NCBI RefSeq assembly: GCF_023051105.1
Contig: NZ_JALKIL010000005.1
Location: 1 to 64,000, forward strand
Origin: Anaerobiospirillum sp. NML120449
Lineage (GTDB): Bacteria > Pseudomonadota > Gammaproteobacteria > Enterobacterales > Succinivibrionaceae
Direction of reading: 5' to 3'
Length of the DNA stretch: 64,000 nucleotides
The notes beneath the pieces were generated by a model that was given only the letters and a program-made list of their open reading frames with translations, ran no database searches and had not been told where the DNA came from. Of the stretch, positions 15,332 to 25,322 are shown one piece after another. The translations under genes and the position numbers were made by a program. Every line of letters begins with the position of its first letter. The first letter of the stretch is position 1.

Positions 15332-16246
15332 TTAGCCCAGGAGGGACAGGCCCAGCTGTGGACGGGTGTTAGCCTGCATGAGCATGGAAGTAGCAGCCTG
15401 CTGAATAATGGACTGCTGGGAAAGGTTTGCAGACTCTTCGGCGAAGTCTGCGTCGCGAATTCTGCTGCGGGCATCAGCCTGGTTGGCAGAAACGTTAGCC
15501 TGATTGCGGATTGAACTCTCAAGTCTGTTCTGCATTGCACCTAGTCCTGCACGGGCAGCATCTACAGCAGCAATCATCTTGTCCATGCCTGAGATTGCGT
15601 CTGCAATATTAGCTGCAGCGGTGAGGACAATACCCTTATTGGCGGACCAGAACTTCTTTAAAGCAGCATCATCAAGTCCACCGACCTTTGCGATCTGGGA
15701 GAACTTCATGGCATTGACTTCAAAGCTGATAGTGTCGCCCTTGTTAGCGCCAACCTGAAGAGTAAGCTTACCAATTGAGTTTGCACCACCAGCAGCAGCA
15801 CCACCCTTTGTCATTACACCGTAGGCGCCGTCCAGGATCTGGCCACCAGCAAACTTGGTCTGCTGGGCAATACGGGTGATTTCGGTTGCCAGAGCAGTGG
15901 CTTCCTTCTGAAGAGCCTTGCGGTCGTCAGCGGTGTTGGTGCCGTTATTGGCCTGAACAGCCAGGGTACGAATCTTCTGGAGCATGCCAGTCATTTCGTC
16001 CATGGCGCCCTCAATGGTCTGGGCAAGGGCAATACCGTCAGAGGCGTTGCGGTTACCCTGGTTGAGGCCGTTAATCTGAGTTGTCAGGCGGCTGCTGATC
16101 TGTAAGCCAGCTGCATCGTCTTTGGCACTGTTAATTCTCAGGCCTGAAGAGAGTCTCTGGTATGTGGTAGTCAGCTGATTCTGGACATTATTGAGATATC
16201 TGCGACCATTAAGAGAACTGACGTTTGTATTGACGTAAACTGCCAT
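15332..16246 (-). CDS. fliC: Flagellin (proximal copy)
   Basis: This 304-residue flagellin is almost identical to the 14298-15233 product over the first 115 residues and the last 70, differing mainly in the middle. It has the same N-terminal RLSSGLRINSAKDDAAGLQ and C-terminal IRDADFAEESANLSQQ filament-core motifs. ATG at 16246 has AGAGG 8 bases upstream. It is transcribed first of the pair. Duplicate flagellins are common in polarly flagellated gammaproteobacteria and can be used in different proportions; the hairpin at 15272-15325 between them suggests such control. No other flagellar gene is visible in the window. Confidence 0.95.
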   Translation of the reverse strand: MAVYVNTNVSSLNGRRYLNNVQNQLTTTYQRLSSGLRINSAKDDAAGLQISSRLTTQINGLNQGNRNASDGIALAQTIEGAMDEMTGMLQKIRTLAVQANNGTNTADDRKALQKEATALATEITRIAQQTKFAGGQILDGAYGVMTKGGAAAGGANSIGKLTLQVGANKGDTISFEVNAMKFSQIAKVGGLDDAALKKFWSANKGIVLTAAANIADAISGMDKMIAAVDAARAGLGAMQNRLESSIRNQANVSANQADARSRIRDADFAEESANLSQQSIIQQAATSMLMQANTRPQLGLSLLG

Positions 16247-16733
16247 AACACTAACCTCTTGGCATCATCTGATGCTTATTATGCAATCCATAATCTCAAG
16301 GTATGCAACGGACCATGTTCTCGCCCTGAGACTTTCAATCAGGCTAACGTCAGATAAAGCCGTCATTTTACCCGGATCCAGGGCCTCTGATGACCTTGTA
16401 ATAAATACGTGCTTTTTATTTCGTAATAGATGCATAAAAACATGTCACTTCTTACCTCTAACACCCCATAGTGGCGGCCCTTTCACGGTCACCTGTATAC
16501 AGTTACGTGCATTAATATATGCTCAAAACAGACACTGTTTGGCACAATGTGAGTAAGTCAGATGTTCGAAAAGAAATGCCCTATGAGGCCCTGAGATACC
16601 CCGACCTCTGTTACGCTTGAGACCATGAGCCTGATGCATGCTTGCTTGCTGGCTGGCATAAACTGTTTTCCTTTCCTTTGCCGGTGCCGTTTCCGGTGAT
16701 AACCAAAGCCTCCCTAAACCATAACTCCAATAC

Positions 16734-16775
16734 ATAATCTATCTAAATAGTTTTGTATATCATTTCATAGATTAT
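16734..16775. repeat. AT-rich inverted repeat
   Basis: ATAATCTAT (16734-16742) and ATAGATTAT (16767-16775) are exact inverted copies separated by 24 AT-rich bases. This could be a protein-binding site. Similar ATAGATTAT words occur in the AT-rich islands near 520 and 43670. Confidence 0.55.
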
Positions 16776-17306
16776 CCAGTTGAACAAAAGCCACGCTGAA
16801 TATCTACAATTGCCATGCTGCAAAGGCTGTCAAGCTCCACCTGCCCCCGCCTGCTCACCTGATATAAATTTATTTATAAAATGTTTTAGTTATTGTTTTG
16901 CAAACATTGCAGCCAAAGCATATCCCCGCCTCCTTTCGTTGTTTCTCAGTTGCCAAATCCGACGCCAGCAATCCCCAAATACAATTGCCTCAAATCACTG
17001 TCCAAAACATTTTGTACATTATTGGTTCTACATTACCTTTAACCAGCCATGACGTGCCCTATATCAGACTTTCATCACATCCATGCCTGCCTGCAAGAGC
17101 AGCCATCCCCATGGCTGACCGCCCGAGCAAATACAGTAAGACTCCAGTGACATGAACCGTTAGACAACATGTATATGTACTGCCGTAAATATCATGTTTA
17201 AGACTGGTCAGCCAGGATAATCAGTCACGAGCTCGGAATTTTGATAAGTCTTTGGAAAGAGAAAGGAACATAGAAAAGCACAATGAAATATAAATGGAAA
17301 AGGAAA

Positions 17307-17356
17307 GCATGTCGTGGCATGACATAGCATGATATGGCATGACAGGGCATGACATG
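17307..17356 (+). repeat. 10-bp tandem repeat (GCATGACATG type), 5 copies
   Basis: Units starting GCATG lie at 17307, 17317, 17327, 17337 and 17347. Confidence 0.75.
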
Positions 17357-17536
17357 ACAAGGAAAGGAATGGTATGACAAAGCACGCTAAGGATGATTGC
17401 AAGGGCAGGACTTGCTCTACTTCCGAGCTCATGAAGCTATAAGCCTCTGCAGAATCGCAAAATTAGGAGTGAATGTGCATTAGACACTTAAGACTCACTG
17501 AGCAACGCGTACGGAGATCCCGGTTACAGCATGACC

Positions 17537-17571
17537 AGGGGTCAGGGGTCAGGGGTCAGGGGTCAGGGGTC
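17537..17571 (+). repeat. 7-bp tandem repeat AGGGGTC, 5 perfect copies
   Basis: AGGGGTC is repeated five times without change. A perfect short repeat of this kind is prone to slippage, but no gene is adjacent. Confidence 0.9.
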
Positions 17572-18133
17572 AGGACCAGCATAACAAGTCACTGAGCTTA
17601 AACAGCACAATGATCAGAAACTCAATCGGAGCAGGAGTCTGGTACATTCCTTCAATCAAACAAACAGGACAAATGGAGCTACAGAGCAAAAATGATAATT
17701 ACGCAAACACATACAGTAACAGAGTCAGGAATACAAAGAGACTGGGCTGCACATGGATAAGGGCTGTAGATAACGATGGATTTCAGATGGAATGGAGATA
17801 AATTCAGGCTGTAACGGTGCCAGCAGGTCAGATCAGAGCTGATTCACTTGCCCTTGCAGGTCACATCAGCCCGGGTCAGCCATGATCATGTTGGATTGGA
17901 TTGAATTGATTTTTCCTGGTGAGGTAAGAAGATATGATGTCCGGTGCCGTAGTTTTGTGTTTGCTGCAGAGAGACACGGACATGACCTGTTGCCAGCTGC
18001 ATCACAGGTTCTCTTAAGTTCTGCAGATATACTTTCCAATATTGAATATAAAGCGATACTACGACACAACTTAAATACACTGTAATAACCTCAGAAAGAG
18101 CTTTCATAGGTATATATTAAGATCAAAAACAAA

Positions 18134-18216
18134 GCCCGCGTCGGGCATAAATTGAAAATGAAAAGGCCGTCTCCCTTATCCTGCAGTTAATGCATTGTGG
18201 ATGAGTGAGACGGCCT
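18134..18216 (-). terminator. Tandem terminators of the autotransporter gene
   Basis: On the minus strand the first hairpin pairs AGGCCGTCTC with GAGACGGCCT (18164-18173 / 18207-18216) and is followed by TTTTCATTTT. The second pairs GCCCG with CGGGC (18134-18138 / 18142-18146) and is followed by TTTGTTTTTG. They lie 160-245 bp after the stop at 18378. Confidence 0.7.
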
Positions 18217-18377
18217 GAATTACCTTAATCCTCCTGCCTGATGACGGGAGGAAAGTTACGGACTGGGCAGGCAGCAGGATTATGTCACGCAACACAGTCA
18301 CAGATGTGAATGCTATCGCTGTGGCAGTCACAGCTGCCTGCTTCTGGAGCTGACAGGGTCAGCTCACAGTCCGTAAA

Positions 18378-21300
18378 TTAGAAGGTGTAACGAACGTTGG
18401 CATTTACGCCAAAGTCATCGGTATTGGAAGAACCGGTGTAACCAACACCAACACCCATGCCGAGGCTGCCGTTAGTGGCGGAAACGCCGAAGGTAGCACC
18501 GTAGGTGAAGTTGTCAATTACCTGAGAGTTCAGCTCGGTGGTCAGGTTGTTTACACCAGCCCAGGATACAGTACCCTTGTTCTCGGTGTCACCAAAGTTG
18601 CCGGTTAAGGTTAAGTCAAAGGCTGGCTTAACAGTCCAGGCATCAAAGGTGTAGGTCTTGTCGAGGGTTACACCAACAGGTACAGAGAACATGTTGAGCT
18701 TGTCAGCAGCGTAATTGGCCTGTACGCCGTCAGCGCTGGCAACGCTGTAGTCATCAATATCAATGTTGGTGAAGCGTAAGCCTGCGTGTGGGGTAACATT
18801 GGTGCCGCCCAGAACCATCTGGTACTGACCGGTTACGCCAACAGACAGAGCAGCACTCTTCATGGAGGCAGACAGCTGACCCAGACCAGTATTGCCAGTT
18901 ACGTCATTGTCAACAGAAGTCCAGGTTACATCGCCAATTACGGCCAGAGGACCAGCCTGGTAAGCAGCATAGCCACCAAAGCCGTAGTAGTCGAAGTCGT
19001 TGCTTACGCCTGAGCCAAGACCCTGACCGTCAGCATCACCGGAACCTACGTTGAACATACCACCAACGGTAACACCTGGCATAACAGTGAAGTCAGCACC
19101 AAGGGCTACGCCGTAAAGGCTGATGTCAGCGCCATAGGTCTTGTTGTCAGCATCAAAGCCATCGGAGTCAGCCTGCTTGTAAACTGGAGTTACCCACAGG
19201 GTGTTACCCTCGGTAGCAGCGGCAGTTACAGCAGCACCGGCACCAACGCCCATACGGGCAGCAATGGCCTCATAGCTGGAAGCACCGGCCTTGATAGCGG
19301 TCTGAGCCATACCGCCAAAGTCACCCAGACGGGCAGTTACTTCAGCGTCAATGGCAGCACCGATATTGCCGGTAGCGTAGTTAAGGATGCCGTTATCAGC
19401 GGTGTAGTAGAGGTTCTCACCAACTACGGTGTAGTTGGTCAGACCATTTACTTTCAGACCAGCATCCTCAAGATCCTTGTCGGTAGCCTCAACAGCGGTT
19501 TCACCGTCAACCTTGACAACCTTACCACTCTGTAAAGCAAAGCCTACGGCCTGATCGCCGACCAGAACGCCCTTCTCAGCTTCCTCAGTGGCAGCCGGGT
19601 TGTGAGCACGCTGACCATAGGTGATCAGAGTCTGGTATACAGGGCCGGAAACGGCACCGAACTGAGCCTGAGCGGCACGGGAGTCAAAGTTGAGCACCAG
19701 CTCCTGACCCTGTACCTCACCAGCCTTAAGAACGCCGTTGTACAGACCGTTTACGCTCTCAACGAGCAGGTCCTTGTTCAGGCTTACCTTACCGGCAGCT
19801 GCATCAGCAGAACCAAAGAGCTTCATGCCCTTGTGAGCGGCAAAAGCATTACCGGCAATAACAACACGTGAAGTGTCAGTTACTGAAACAGATGCATTGG
19901 CATTCTCAAAGGTTACGGCAGCAGTGCCGGCCTTGAGCAGGGCCTGATCCTTAACGGCCAGAACTGAACCATCACCAAGGTACAGGTCAGCGGTGCCGTA
20001 ATCAGCCTGCTTGGCAGACAGAGTCTTGTCGGTAGCAGTCTTGTCAACAACAACCTTGTTGCCAGAACCGATGGTTACGGACTTGACTACGTAGGCAACA
20101 GCGCCCATGCCGTCCTTATCCAGAGAACCGTCAGCATCGAAGTACTTCTGCAGGTCGTTCTTGATAACCTCAGCACTGTCAGTACCCAGAGCAATTACGG
20201 AATTGCGCAGGGCATACAGATTACCGTCAACCTTACCGGCAGTACCGGCTACAGTCTCGTCAATCTTTGGAGCAAAGGTATCAATGGCAACCAGAGTGCT
20301 GGCAGTACCGAAGTCTGGATCAGCAACGATGGAAGCATCCTTTAACTGAGCGGTCTTGGCAAAGAGATAGCCGGCTGTTGAAGGAACAGCGGCAACGCCA
20401 TCAGCAGCTGGAGTGCCGGCAGTACCAACAGTAATCTGGGCGCCGGACTTACCGGTCAGAGCGGTAGCTGCCAGGGTAGCACCCTGAGTAATTTCAAGGC
20501 TGGCACCAGCGGCAGGGCCCAGAGTTACGGCAGCAGCAGTGGTCTTGCCCTTAGTCAGGTCAGCTGCACCGTTGAAGGTAACATCACCCATGGTGTTGTT
20601 ACCAGCCAGCTCAGCCTTGGAACCAAAGGTGGAAGCGCCGGAAACGGTGACATCACCGGCAGCTGCGAAGTCGCCAGAAGCCTGCAGAGTGCCGTCAACC
20701 TTCAGAGCACCAGCTACGGAGGTCTTGCCAGCTAAAGTGGCATTCTTTGTTACGGACAGATCACCGCCAATTACGGACTCACCGGCGCCCAGCTTGAGCT
20801 CACCTGCGGATACAGCAGTACCGGACTCAGTGGTAAGTGCCTTGGTGTCAAGCTTGCCGCTGACAGCAGCCTTACCGCTGGTAACGATCATGGTGCCAGA
20901 AGCGCCCTTTACGTCACCGGCTACATTTACAGTGCCAGCCTCACCAGCAGCAATCTGCAGGGAAGTCTCGCCCTTGAGGTCAACCTTACCGATATTACCG
21001 GCACCGTTCAGACCGAGCTGACCGAACTGAACCTCAACACCTAAAGCCTTGGTGCCATCGGATACGAAGTTGCCACCATTTGCCATGGCATTGCTGAATG
21101 TAGCATTACCAGCCATGCATACCTTATTGGTACCGGCATTGGCCTTGATGGAACCGAAGTTACCACGAATCTGAGACTGATCATCAACGTTGGTAACTAC
21201 AACGTCCTTGAGCTGCTCATTGGTGGTGTCAGCAAAGACGTCAGATACACCGGAGATGTCATCCCACTTGATGCTGGAGGTGCCGGAAACGTTGGTAATC

Positions 21301-24284
21301 TTGTCAGATACACCAGAGATCTGGGCCTCACCCAGGTTGATTACACCGTCAACAAGCTCAGTACCGGACTTGCCAAATACCTTACGCAGGGCAACAAGCT
21401 TCTCAGAGGTAAAGACATCGTCCTTACCAAAGGCCATGTTAACGACACCACCCTTTTCAACGGTGATGGAGCCATCAACAAAGCTACCGGAATCAACAGT
21501 CAGAGCAGTGCCTGCTGCGCCTACCTTAATAGCAGCAACAGCGTCCTTGCCAAAGCTCAGATCACCCTTATTGGTAACGGTGATGGCGCCCTGGTGGAGC
21601 TTTACGCTGTCAGCAGTAGCTGGCTGCTGTGGCTGTAGCTGAGGCTGTGAAGGGGCAGCGGCAGTCTGAGCCTGAGCGGCCTTGCCCTGTACGCTTACAG
21701 AACCGGAAACCTTGAGGGTACCAGCGCCAGTAGACATATCAAGAGTCTTGAAGGAGGCAGAGGCACCGTTCTGAACAGTAATTGTGCCTTCCTTGTTTAC
21801 CAGTGCGTCAGCTGTAAGCTTTGCATTCTTAGCAACAGTTAAAGTACCGGCATTGGTATTTAAGCTCTTTATGTTCAGGGATGCAGCAGTGAAGGCATCG
21901 GCAACCTTCTCGCCAGTGGCCAGCTGACCACCGATTACGATGCTGCCGCTGTCCAGGGTAACGTCCTGAGAGGAAGCTGCCCAGTTACCGCCGGCTACGA
22001 CCAGATCACCAGACTTACCGCCAGTGGTTCCAATCTTTAGGCTTGAGCTTAAAACGCCAGCAGCATCAGCAGCGCCGTCGGCTGAACCGAGAGTTAACTT
22101 GCCGCCGGAAACAGTTACTGCGGATGCTGTTTGACCGTCAGCCTTAGTAGATGCAAGCTCAGAAACAGCTACGAAATTACCAGAGCCAATGATTGAAGTC
22201 TCTGCCTGGGCACTCTTGAGCTTCAGGATATTAGCCTGAACATTGCCCTTAGCGTTTACCTCTACTGCCTGATCGGCACCAGTGATAAGGAGGTCATTTG
22301 CAATGAAAGTACCGCTTTCACCTACACCAATACCTCCCTTTACACCAGCAGCACCGACAAGCTTATCCTTGGACAGAGTAATGGTATCGTCACCAACAGC
22401 GATGAGCTTGCCATTTGCACCGGTAACAGTGAGCTTGGCACCTGAATTTGTTGAGCCATCGTCAGCAATGATTGCAGTGATGTCAGCTGACTTCATCTTG
22501 ATGGTACCGCCATTGGCCTTGATTTCTGGATTGTTTTTACCAGTTGCCTTAGAAACGGTAGCATTGCTGAGGTCGATAAGAGCCTTTGAGCCAGAAGCAG
22601 TTAACTTGGAGCCATTGTCGTCCTTGAAAGTTACCTTGCCGCCGCTGATGATCAGCTCTGAGGCTACGTCACCATTGGAGGTTACCTTGAGCTCTTTGGC
22701 ATTTACAGCGAAGCTTGAGCTGGTGCTGTAGATACCTGCATCAATGGTCATGGCCTCATCTACATTTACATCACCAATGATGGTACCGGAGTCGGCAACA
22801 GTCTTCTTGGTGCCGTCGGTCTGGGTAACTTCCTTGGTGCTCTTAAGGGTAAGGCCCTTCTTTAAGGTAAAGGAAGTATTCTCGTCTTTGCCTACGAACT
22901 CTACGTTCTTAGCGGTAAAGCCAGAGAAACCAACACCGTTGGTAGAGTCAAGACCAGCCTTACCAAGGGTCAGCTTTCCAGTAGCGGTTACAGCAACAGA
23001 GTCAGCATTCTCAACCTTGCTGGTAACAGCAACGTTTTCGGCTTCAACAGAAGTACCTGCCTGAGCATAAATGCTACCCTTTGTAGCAGCACTCTTAGCA
23101 AAGGTTAAAGTGCCGAGATCAAGGGTATCTGAGCCGGTAATGGAGAGAACTGCGTTCTTGGTATCAAGCTTTAATGCACCAACAATTTCAGTCAGCTGAT
23201 TGCCTGAAACCTTAAGGGTAAGGTTCTTACCAGCATCAGCACCTGAAACTGTAAATGTAGCATCATCAGCGCCTGTAAATGCTACCTCATCAGCCATTGA
23301 GACAACGCCCTGGCCAGATACCTTTAAGGCACCCTTAACAGTAACGCTGCCAGAAGTCAGATCAAAGCTGCGGGCTACTTCCTTACCAGCCTCGTCCTTT
23401 ACACTCTTGCCAGCGTCATAGAAGCTAACAGTCAGCTCACTGCCCTTGTTAACAGTGATGCTGCCGTCTGACATCTGACCTTTAACCAGGTTCAGTGCAG
23501 CTTTTGCGCCCTTGGATCCATCTTCTTTAGAGTTAAGGGTAAATGCGCCACCATTAATGTTGAAAGTACCAGCCTTAACAGTAATGTTCTCAACATCATT
23601 CTGATCGCTGCTTTCAAGCTTAGCAGTCTGGAGTACACCACCCTTATTAACCGTAATGGAGGTTAAACCGGAAAGAGCTCCCTCTTTGAGGTCTTTGCCT
23701 AAAGCAGACTTTGCACCTACAGTGATTGAAGCATCGCCAGCGGCCAGTTCAGCACCACTTCCAACAGTAATGGTGTCAGCCAACAGGGATCCAGAAAAGC
23801 CAGACCCCTTTTCATTGACGTTTAAAGTACCCTTGTTTACAAAGACGTTTCCAAAGGTTGCTGAAATTGTCTGGCTATTTGCAGCAGCAACTGTAAGACC
23901 AACATCATTTGCTGAAGATGAAGCAATGATGAGGTCCTTATCGGTAGTTAAAGTAGCAGCTTTGGATTTTGGATTAATCTTATTTGCTGTAGCTTTGCCA
24001 CCAGTAATAGTAACGTTGAACTTTGGTGCTGGAATAGCATCATCAGCTGATACAGTTAAAGACTCCCACTTGTTGTCAGTACCAGAGTCTTTGCCATCAC
24101 CTGTGATAGTAATGTCACCCTTAGCGGTTGACATGTCGGTCAATGCGGCAGCATTAGCTGCCTGGCCGGCAGTCAGGCCTGCTGTTAACAGGGCGGCGGT
24201 GGCGAGGCCCTTGACCCAGGCGTTCTTGTAGATGGCACGGTAATGTGACATCAGGAATTTGATGGCGTTATTAGATAACTTCAT
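18378..24284 (-). CDS. Giant type V autotransporter, 1,968 aa
   Basis: The start is placed at MKLSNNAIKF because this end matches the other autotransporter; the frame is open to 24350. Residues 1-26 form an extended N-region (NNAIKFLMSHYRAIYKNAWVKG), followed by a hydrophobic stretch and a cleavage site near QAANA (about 45). The passenger (about 46-1690) is rich in Gly, Thr, Val, Asn and Lys, with many short repeats of the beta-helix type (ITVNKGG, GSITVEKGG), and has a Pro/Gln linker (QPQLQPQQP). The last 276 residues form the beta-barrel, from NTLWVTPVYKQ to ANVRYTF with C-terminal Phe. It is secreted through Sec, then displayed on or released from the outer membrane; the ligand is unknown. 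No Shine-Dalgarno sequence precedes the ATG. Confidence 0.9.
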   Translation of the reverse strand: MKLSNNAIKFLMSHYRAIYKNAWVKGLATAALLTAGLTAGQAANAAALTDMSTAKGDITITGDGKDSGTDNKWESLTVSADDAIPAPKFNVTITGGKATANKINPKSKAATLTTDKDLIIASSSANDVGLTVAAANSQTISATFGNVFVNKGTLNVNEKGSGFSGSLLADTITVGSGAELAAGDASITVGAKSALGKDLKEGALSGLTSITVNKGGVLQTAKLESSDQNDVENITVKAGTFNINGGAFTLNSKEDGSKGAKAALNLVKGQMSDGSITVNKGSELTVSFYDAGKSVKDEAGKEVARSFDLTSGSVTVKGALKVSGQGVVSMADEVAFTGADDATFTVSGADAGKNLTLKVSGNQLTEIVGALKLDTKNAVLSITGSDTLDLGTLTFAKSAATKGSIYAQAGTSVEAENVAVTSKVENADSVAVTATGKLTLGKAGLDSTNGVGFSGFTAKNVEFVGKDENTSFTLKKGLTLKSTKEVTQTDGTKKTVADSGTIIGDVNVDEAMTIDAGIYSTSSSFAVNAKELKVTSNGDVASELIISGGKVTFKDDNGSKLTASGSKALIDLSNATVSKATGKNNPEIKANGGTIKMKSADITAIIADDGSTNSGAKLTVTGANGKLIAVGDDTITLSKDKLVGAAGVKGGIGVGESGTFIANDLLITGADQAVEVNAKGNVQANILKLKSAQAETSIIGSGNFVAVSELASTKADGQTASAVTVSGGKLTLGSADGAADAAGVLSSSLKIGTTGGKSGDLVVAGGNWAASSQDVTLDSGSIVIGGQLATGEKVADAFTAASLNIKSLNTNAGTLTVAKNAKLTADALVNKEGTITVQNGASASFKTLDMSTGAGTLKVSGSVSVQGKAAQAQTAAAPSQPQLQPQQPATADSVKLHQGAITVTNKGDLSFGKDAVAAIKVGAAGTALTVDSGSFVDGSITVEKGGVVNMAFGKDDVFTSEKLVALRKVFGKSGTELVDGVINLGEAQISGVSDKITNVSGTSSIKWDDISGVSDVFADTTNEQLKDVVVTNVDDQSQIRGNFGSIKANAGTNKVCMAGNATFSNAMANGGNFVSDGTKALGVEVQFGQLGLNGAGNIGKVDLKGETSLQIAAGEAGTVNVAGDVKGASGTMIVTSGKAAVSGKLDTKALTTESGTAVSAGELKLGAGESVIGGDLSVTKNATLAGKTSVAGALKVDGTLQASGDFAAAGDVTVSGASTFGSKAELAGNNTMGDVTFNGAADLTKGKTTAAAVTLGPAAGASLEITQGATLAATALTGKSGAQITVGTAGTPAADGVAAVPSTAGYLFAKTAQLKDASIVADPDFGTASTLVAIDTFAPKIDETVAGTAGKVDGNLYALRNSVIALGTDSAEVIKNDLQKYFDADGSLDKDGMGAVAYVVKSVTIGSGNKVVVDKTATDKTLSAKQADYGTADLYLGDGSVLAVKDQALLKAGTAAVTFENANASVSVTDTSRVVIAGNAFAAHKGMKLFGSADAAAGKVSLNKDLLVESVNGLYNGVLKAGEVQGQELVLNFDSRAAQAQFGAVSGPVYQTLITYGQRAHNPAATEEAEKGVLVGDQAVGFALQSGKVVKVDGETAVEATDKDLEDAGLKVNGLTNYTVVGENLYYTADNGILNYATGNIGAAIDAEVTARLGDFGGMAQTAIKAGASSYEAIAARMGVGAGAAVTAAATEGNTLWVTPVYKQADSDGFDADNKTYGADISLYGVALGADFTVMPGVTVGGMFNVGSGDADGQGLGSGVSNDFDYYGFGGYAAYQAGPLAVIGDVTWTSVDNDVTGNTGLGQLSASMKSAALSVGVTGQYQMVLGGTNVTPHAGLRFTNIDIDDYSVASADGVQANYAADKLNMFSVPVGVTLDKTYTFDAWTVKPAFDLTLTGNFGDTENKGTVSWAGVNNLTTELNSQVIDNFTYGATFGVSATNGSLGMGVGVGYTGSSNTDDFGVNANVRYTF

Positions 24285-24431
24285 TTTGTGTGTGTTTATA
24301 CTCTTGACCAGACATGTTTCGCTCAGAGCAGATAAGGTCAGCTGCATCACCCGTTTGACACCGGCATATATGATGACGGTGCCGTGCAGGTGATGGCGGC
24401 AGATTGTTGCTCAGGGATGATGTCTGGACAC

Positions 24432-24510
24432 TGCGGACCACAAGGATAAAGGTTCCGCAGGCGTTTTTCGTTCAGCTCCATCTGTAGTGGAGCGCGTTTT
24501 TCGTCTGTTT
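24432..24510 (+). terminator. Two hairpins each followed by GCGTTTTTCG
   Basis: TGCGGA / TCCGCA (24432-24459) and GCTCCA / TGGAGC (24475-24493) are each followed within a few bases by GCGTTTTTCG on the plus strand. They look like plus-strand terminators, but the only gene nearby is on the minus strand, where they fall upstream of the start. They might block antisense transcription. Confidence 0.4.
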
Positions 24511-24527
24511 TGTCAGGCTTCAGGCTG

Positions 24528-24548
24528 GACCGGCTTTTGAGGCCGGTC
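24528..24548. repeat. Inverted repeat GACCGGC / GCCGGTC
   Basis: A perfect 7-bp stem with a 7-base loop, extended by outer CAGGC / GCCTG words. It is part of the hairpin cluster upstream of the autotransporter. Confidence 0.6.
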
Positions 24549-24877
24549 AGGCCTGAGTGGCTGCTGCTGGCTGATTTCTGCTTTACTTTGCCTTTTAGTT
24601 GCGTGACTCAACCTGTTAAGGCTGCGCAATCGATCTATGGACAGTCATACTGCCACCCTGGTGACTGATATGGCTTTCATGAATCACTGCAGCTGTTGCT
24701 GCTGATGCAAAGGGCAGATATCTCTAATCGAGGCGGGTAATGACAGTATCATCAGGACAATACTGGTATTGGCATGACCAGGCTGTCCTGAATGTGGTTT
24801 TGAGGCCACGGTTTTTACTGTCTGGCAGGTGAAAGGGCACAATGTGCCTGACAGATGCTTTACTTTCGCCTTTAGAG

Positions 24878-24900
24878 CTCTGATACCAGAGGTATCAGAG
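24878..24900. repeat. Perfect 10-bp hairpin
   Basis: CTCTGATACC and GGTATCAGAG flank a 3-base loop. It is part of the hairpin cluster. Confidence 0.75.
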
Positions 24901-25262
24901 TTCTGACAATTTTCGTCAGTGCATCTTGAGCTGTTGTCTGACAGTGGCGGTCAGAGACATAAGCCTCTGACAGCCCTGGTCGGGCATCAGTCTTAATGCA
25001 GCTGCCTTCTGCAGGCAGCGTGTTACAGCCTGCTTGCCTTAGGCTGCACTGCTGAGCTGCACAGAGCCCCACGACAATGAGATTGCCCTGAGTCGCTGAT
25101 AAGAAAACAACTATGTTCTGACGGGTACAGCAAGAGGGCAGTGCCCTTGTGGCCAGTGGCCATAAAAGCTCTGTCTGCAGGACACAATGGTCCTGTAGAA
25201 TCTTACTGTTATGTCTGATTAAGGTGATGACTTCGACTGAGATAAGAAATGATTAAGCCTGA

Positions 25263-25322
25263 CAGGAAAGAAGTTCTTTGCTTTCTTTCCTGAGGCAAAA
25301 GCCTATGGTGTCAGCTTTTGCC
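25263..25322. repeat. Two adjacent perfect hairpins
   Basis: CAGGAAAGAA / TTCTTTCCTG (25263-25272, 25283-25292) is followed at once by GGCAAAAGC / GCTTTTGCC (25294-25302, 25314-25322). Confidence 0.75.

Larger units (their letters stand above)
16247..18377. other. Non-coding stretch upstream of the flagellins
   Basis: No gene is seen. It should contain the flagellin promoter, but I find no clean sigma28 or sigma54 match. It holds an AT-rich 9-bp inverted repeat (16734-16775), a 10-bp repeat (17307-17356), a 7-bp repeat (17537-17571) and the tandem terminators of the giant autotransporter (18134-18216). Confidence 0.6.

Noticed and set aside
24285-24350. Upstream GTG start for the first autotransporter
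   Set aside because: The conserved extended signal peptide starts at the internal ATG, as in the second autotransporter; the upstream residues are not shared.
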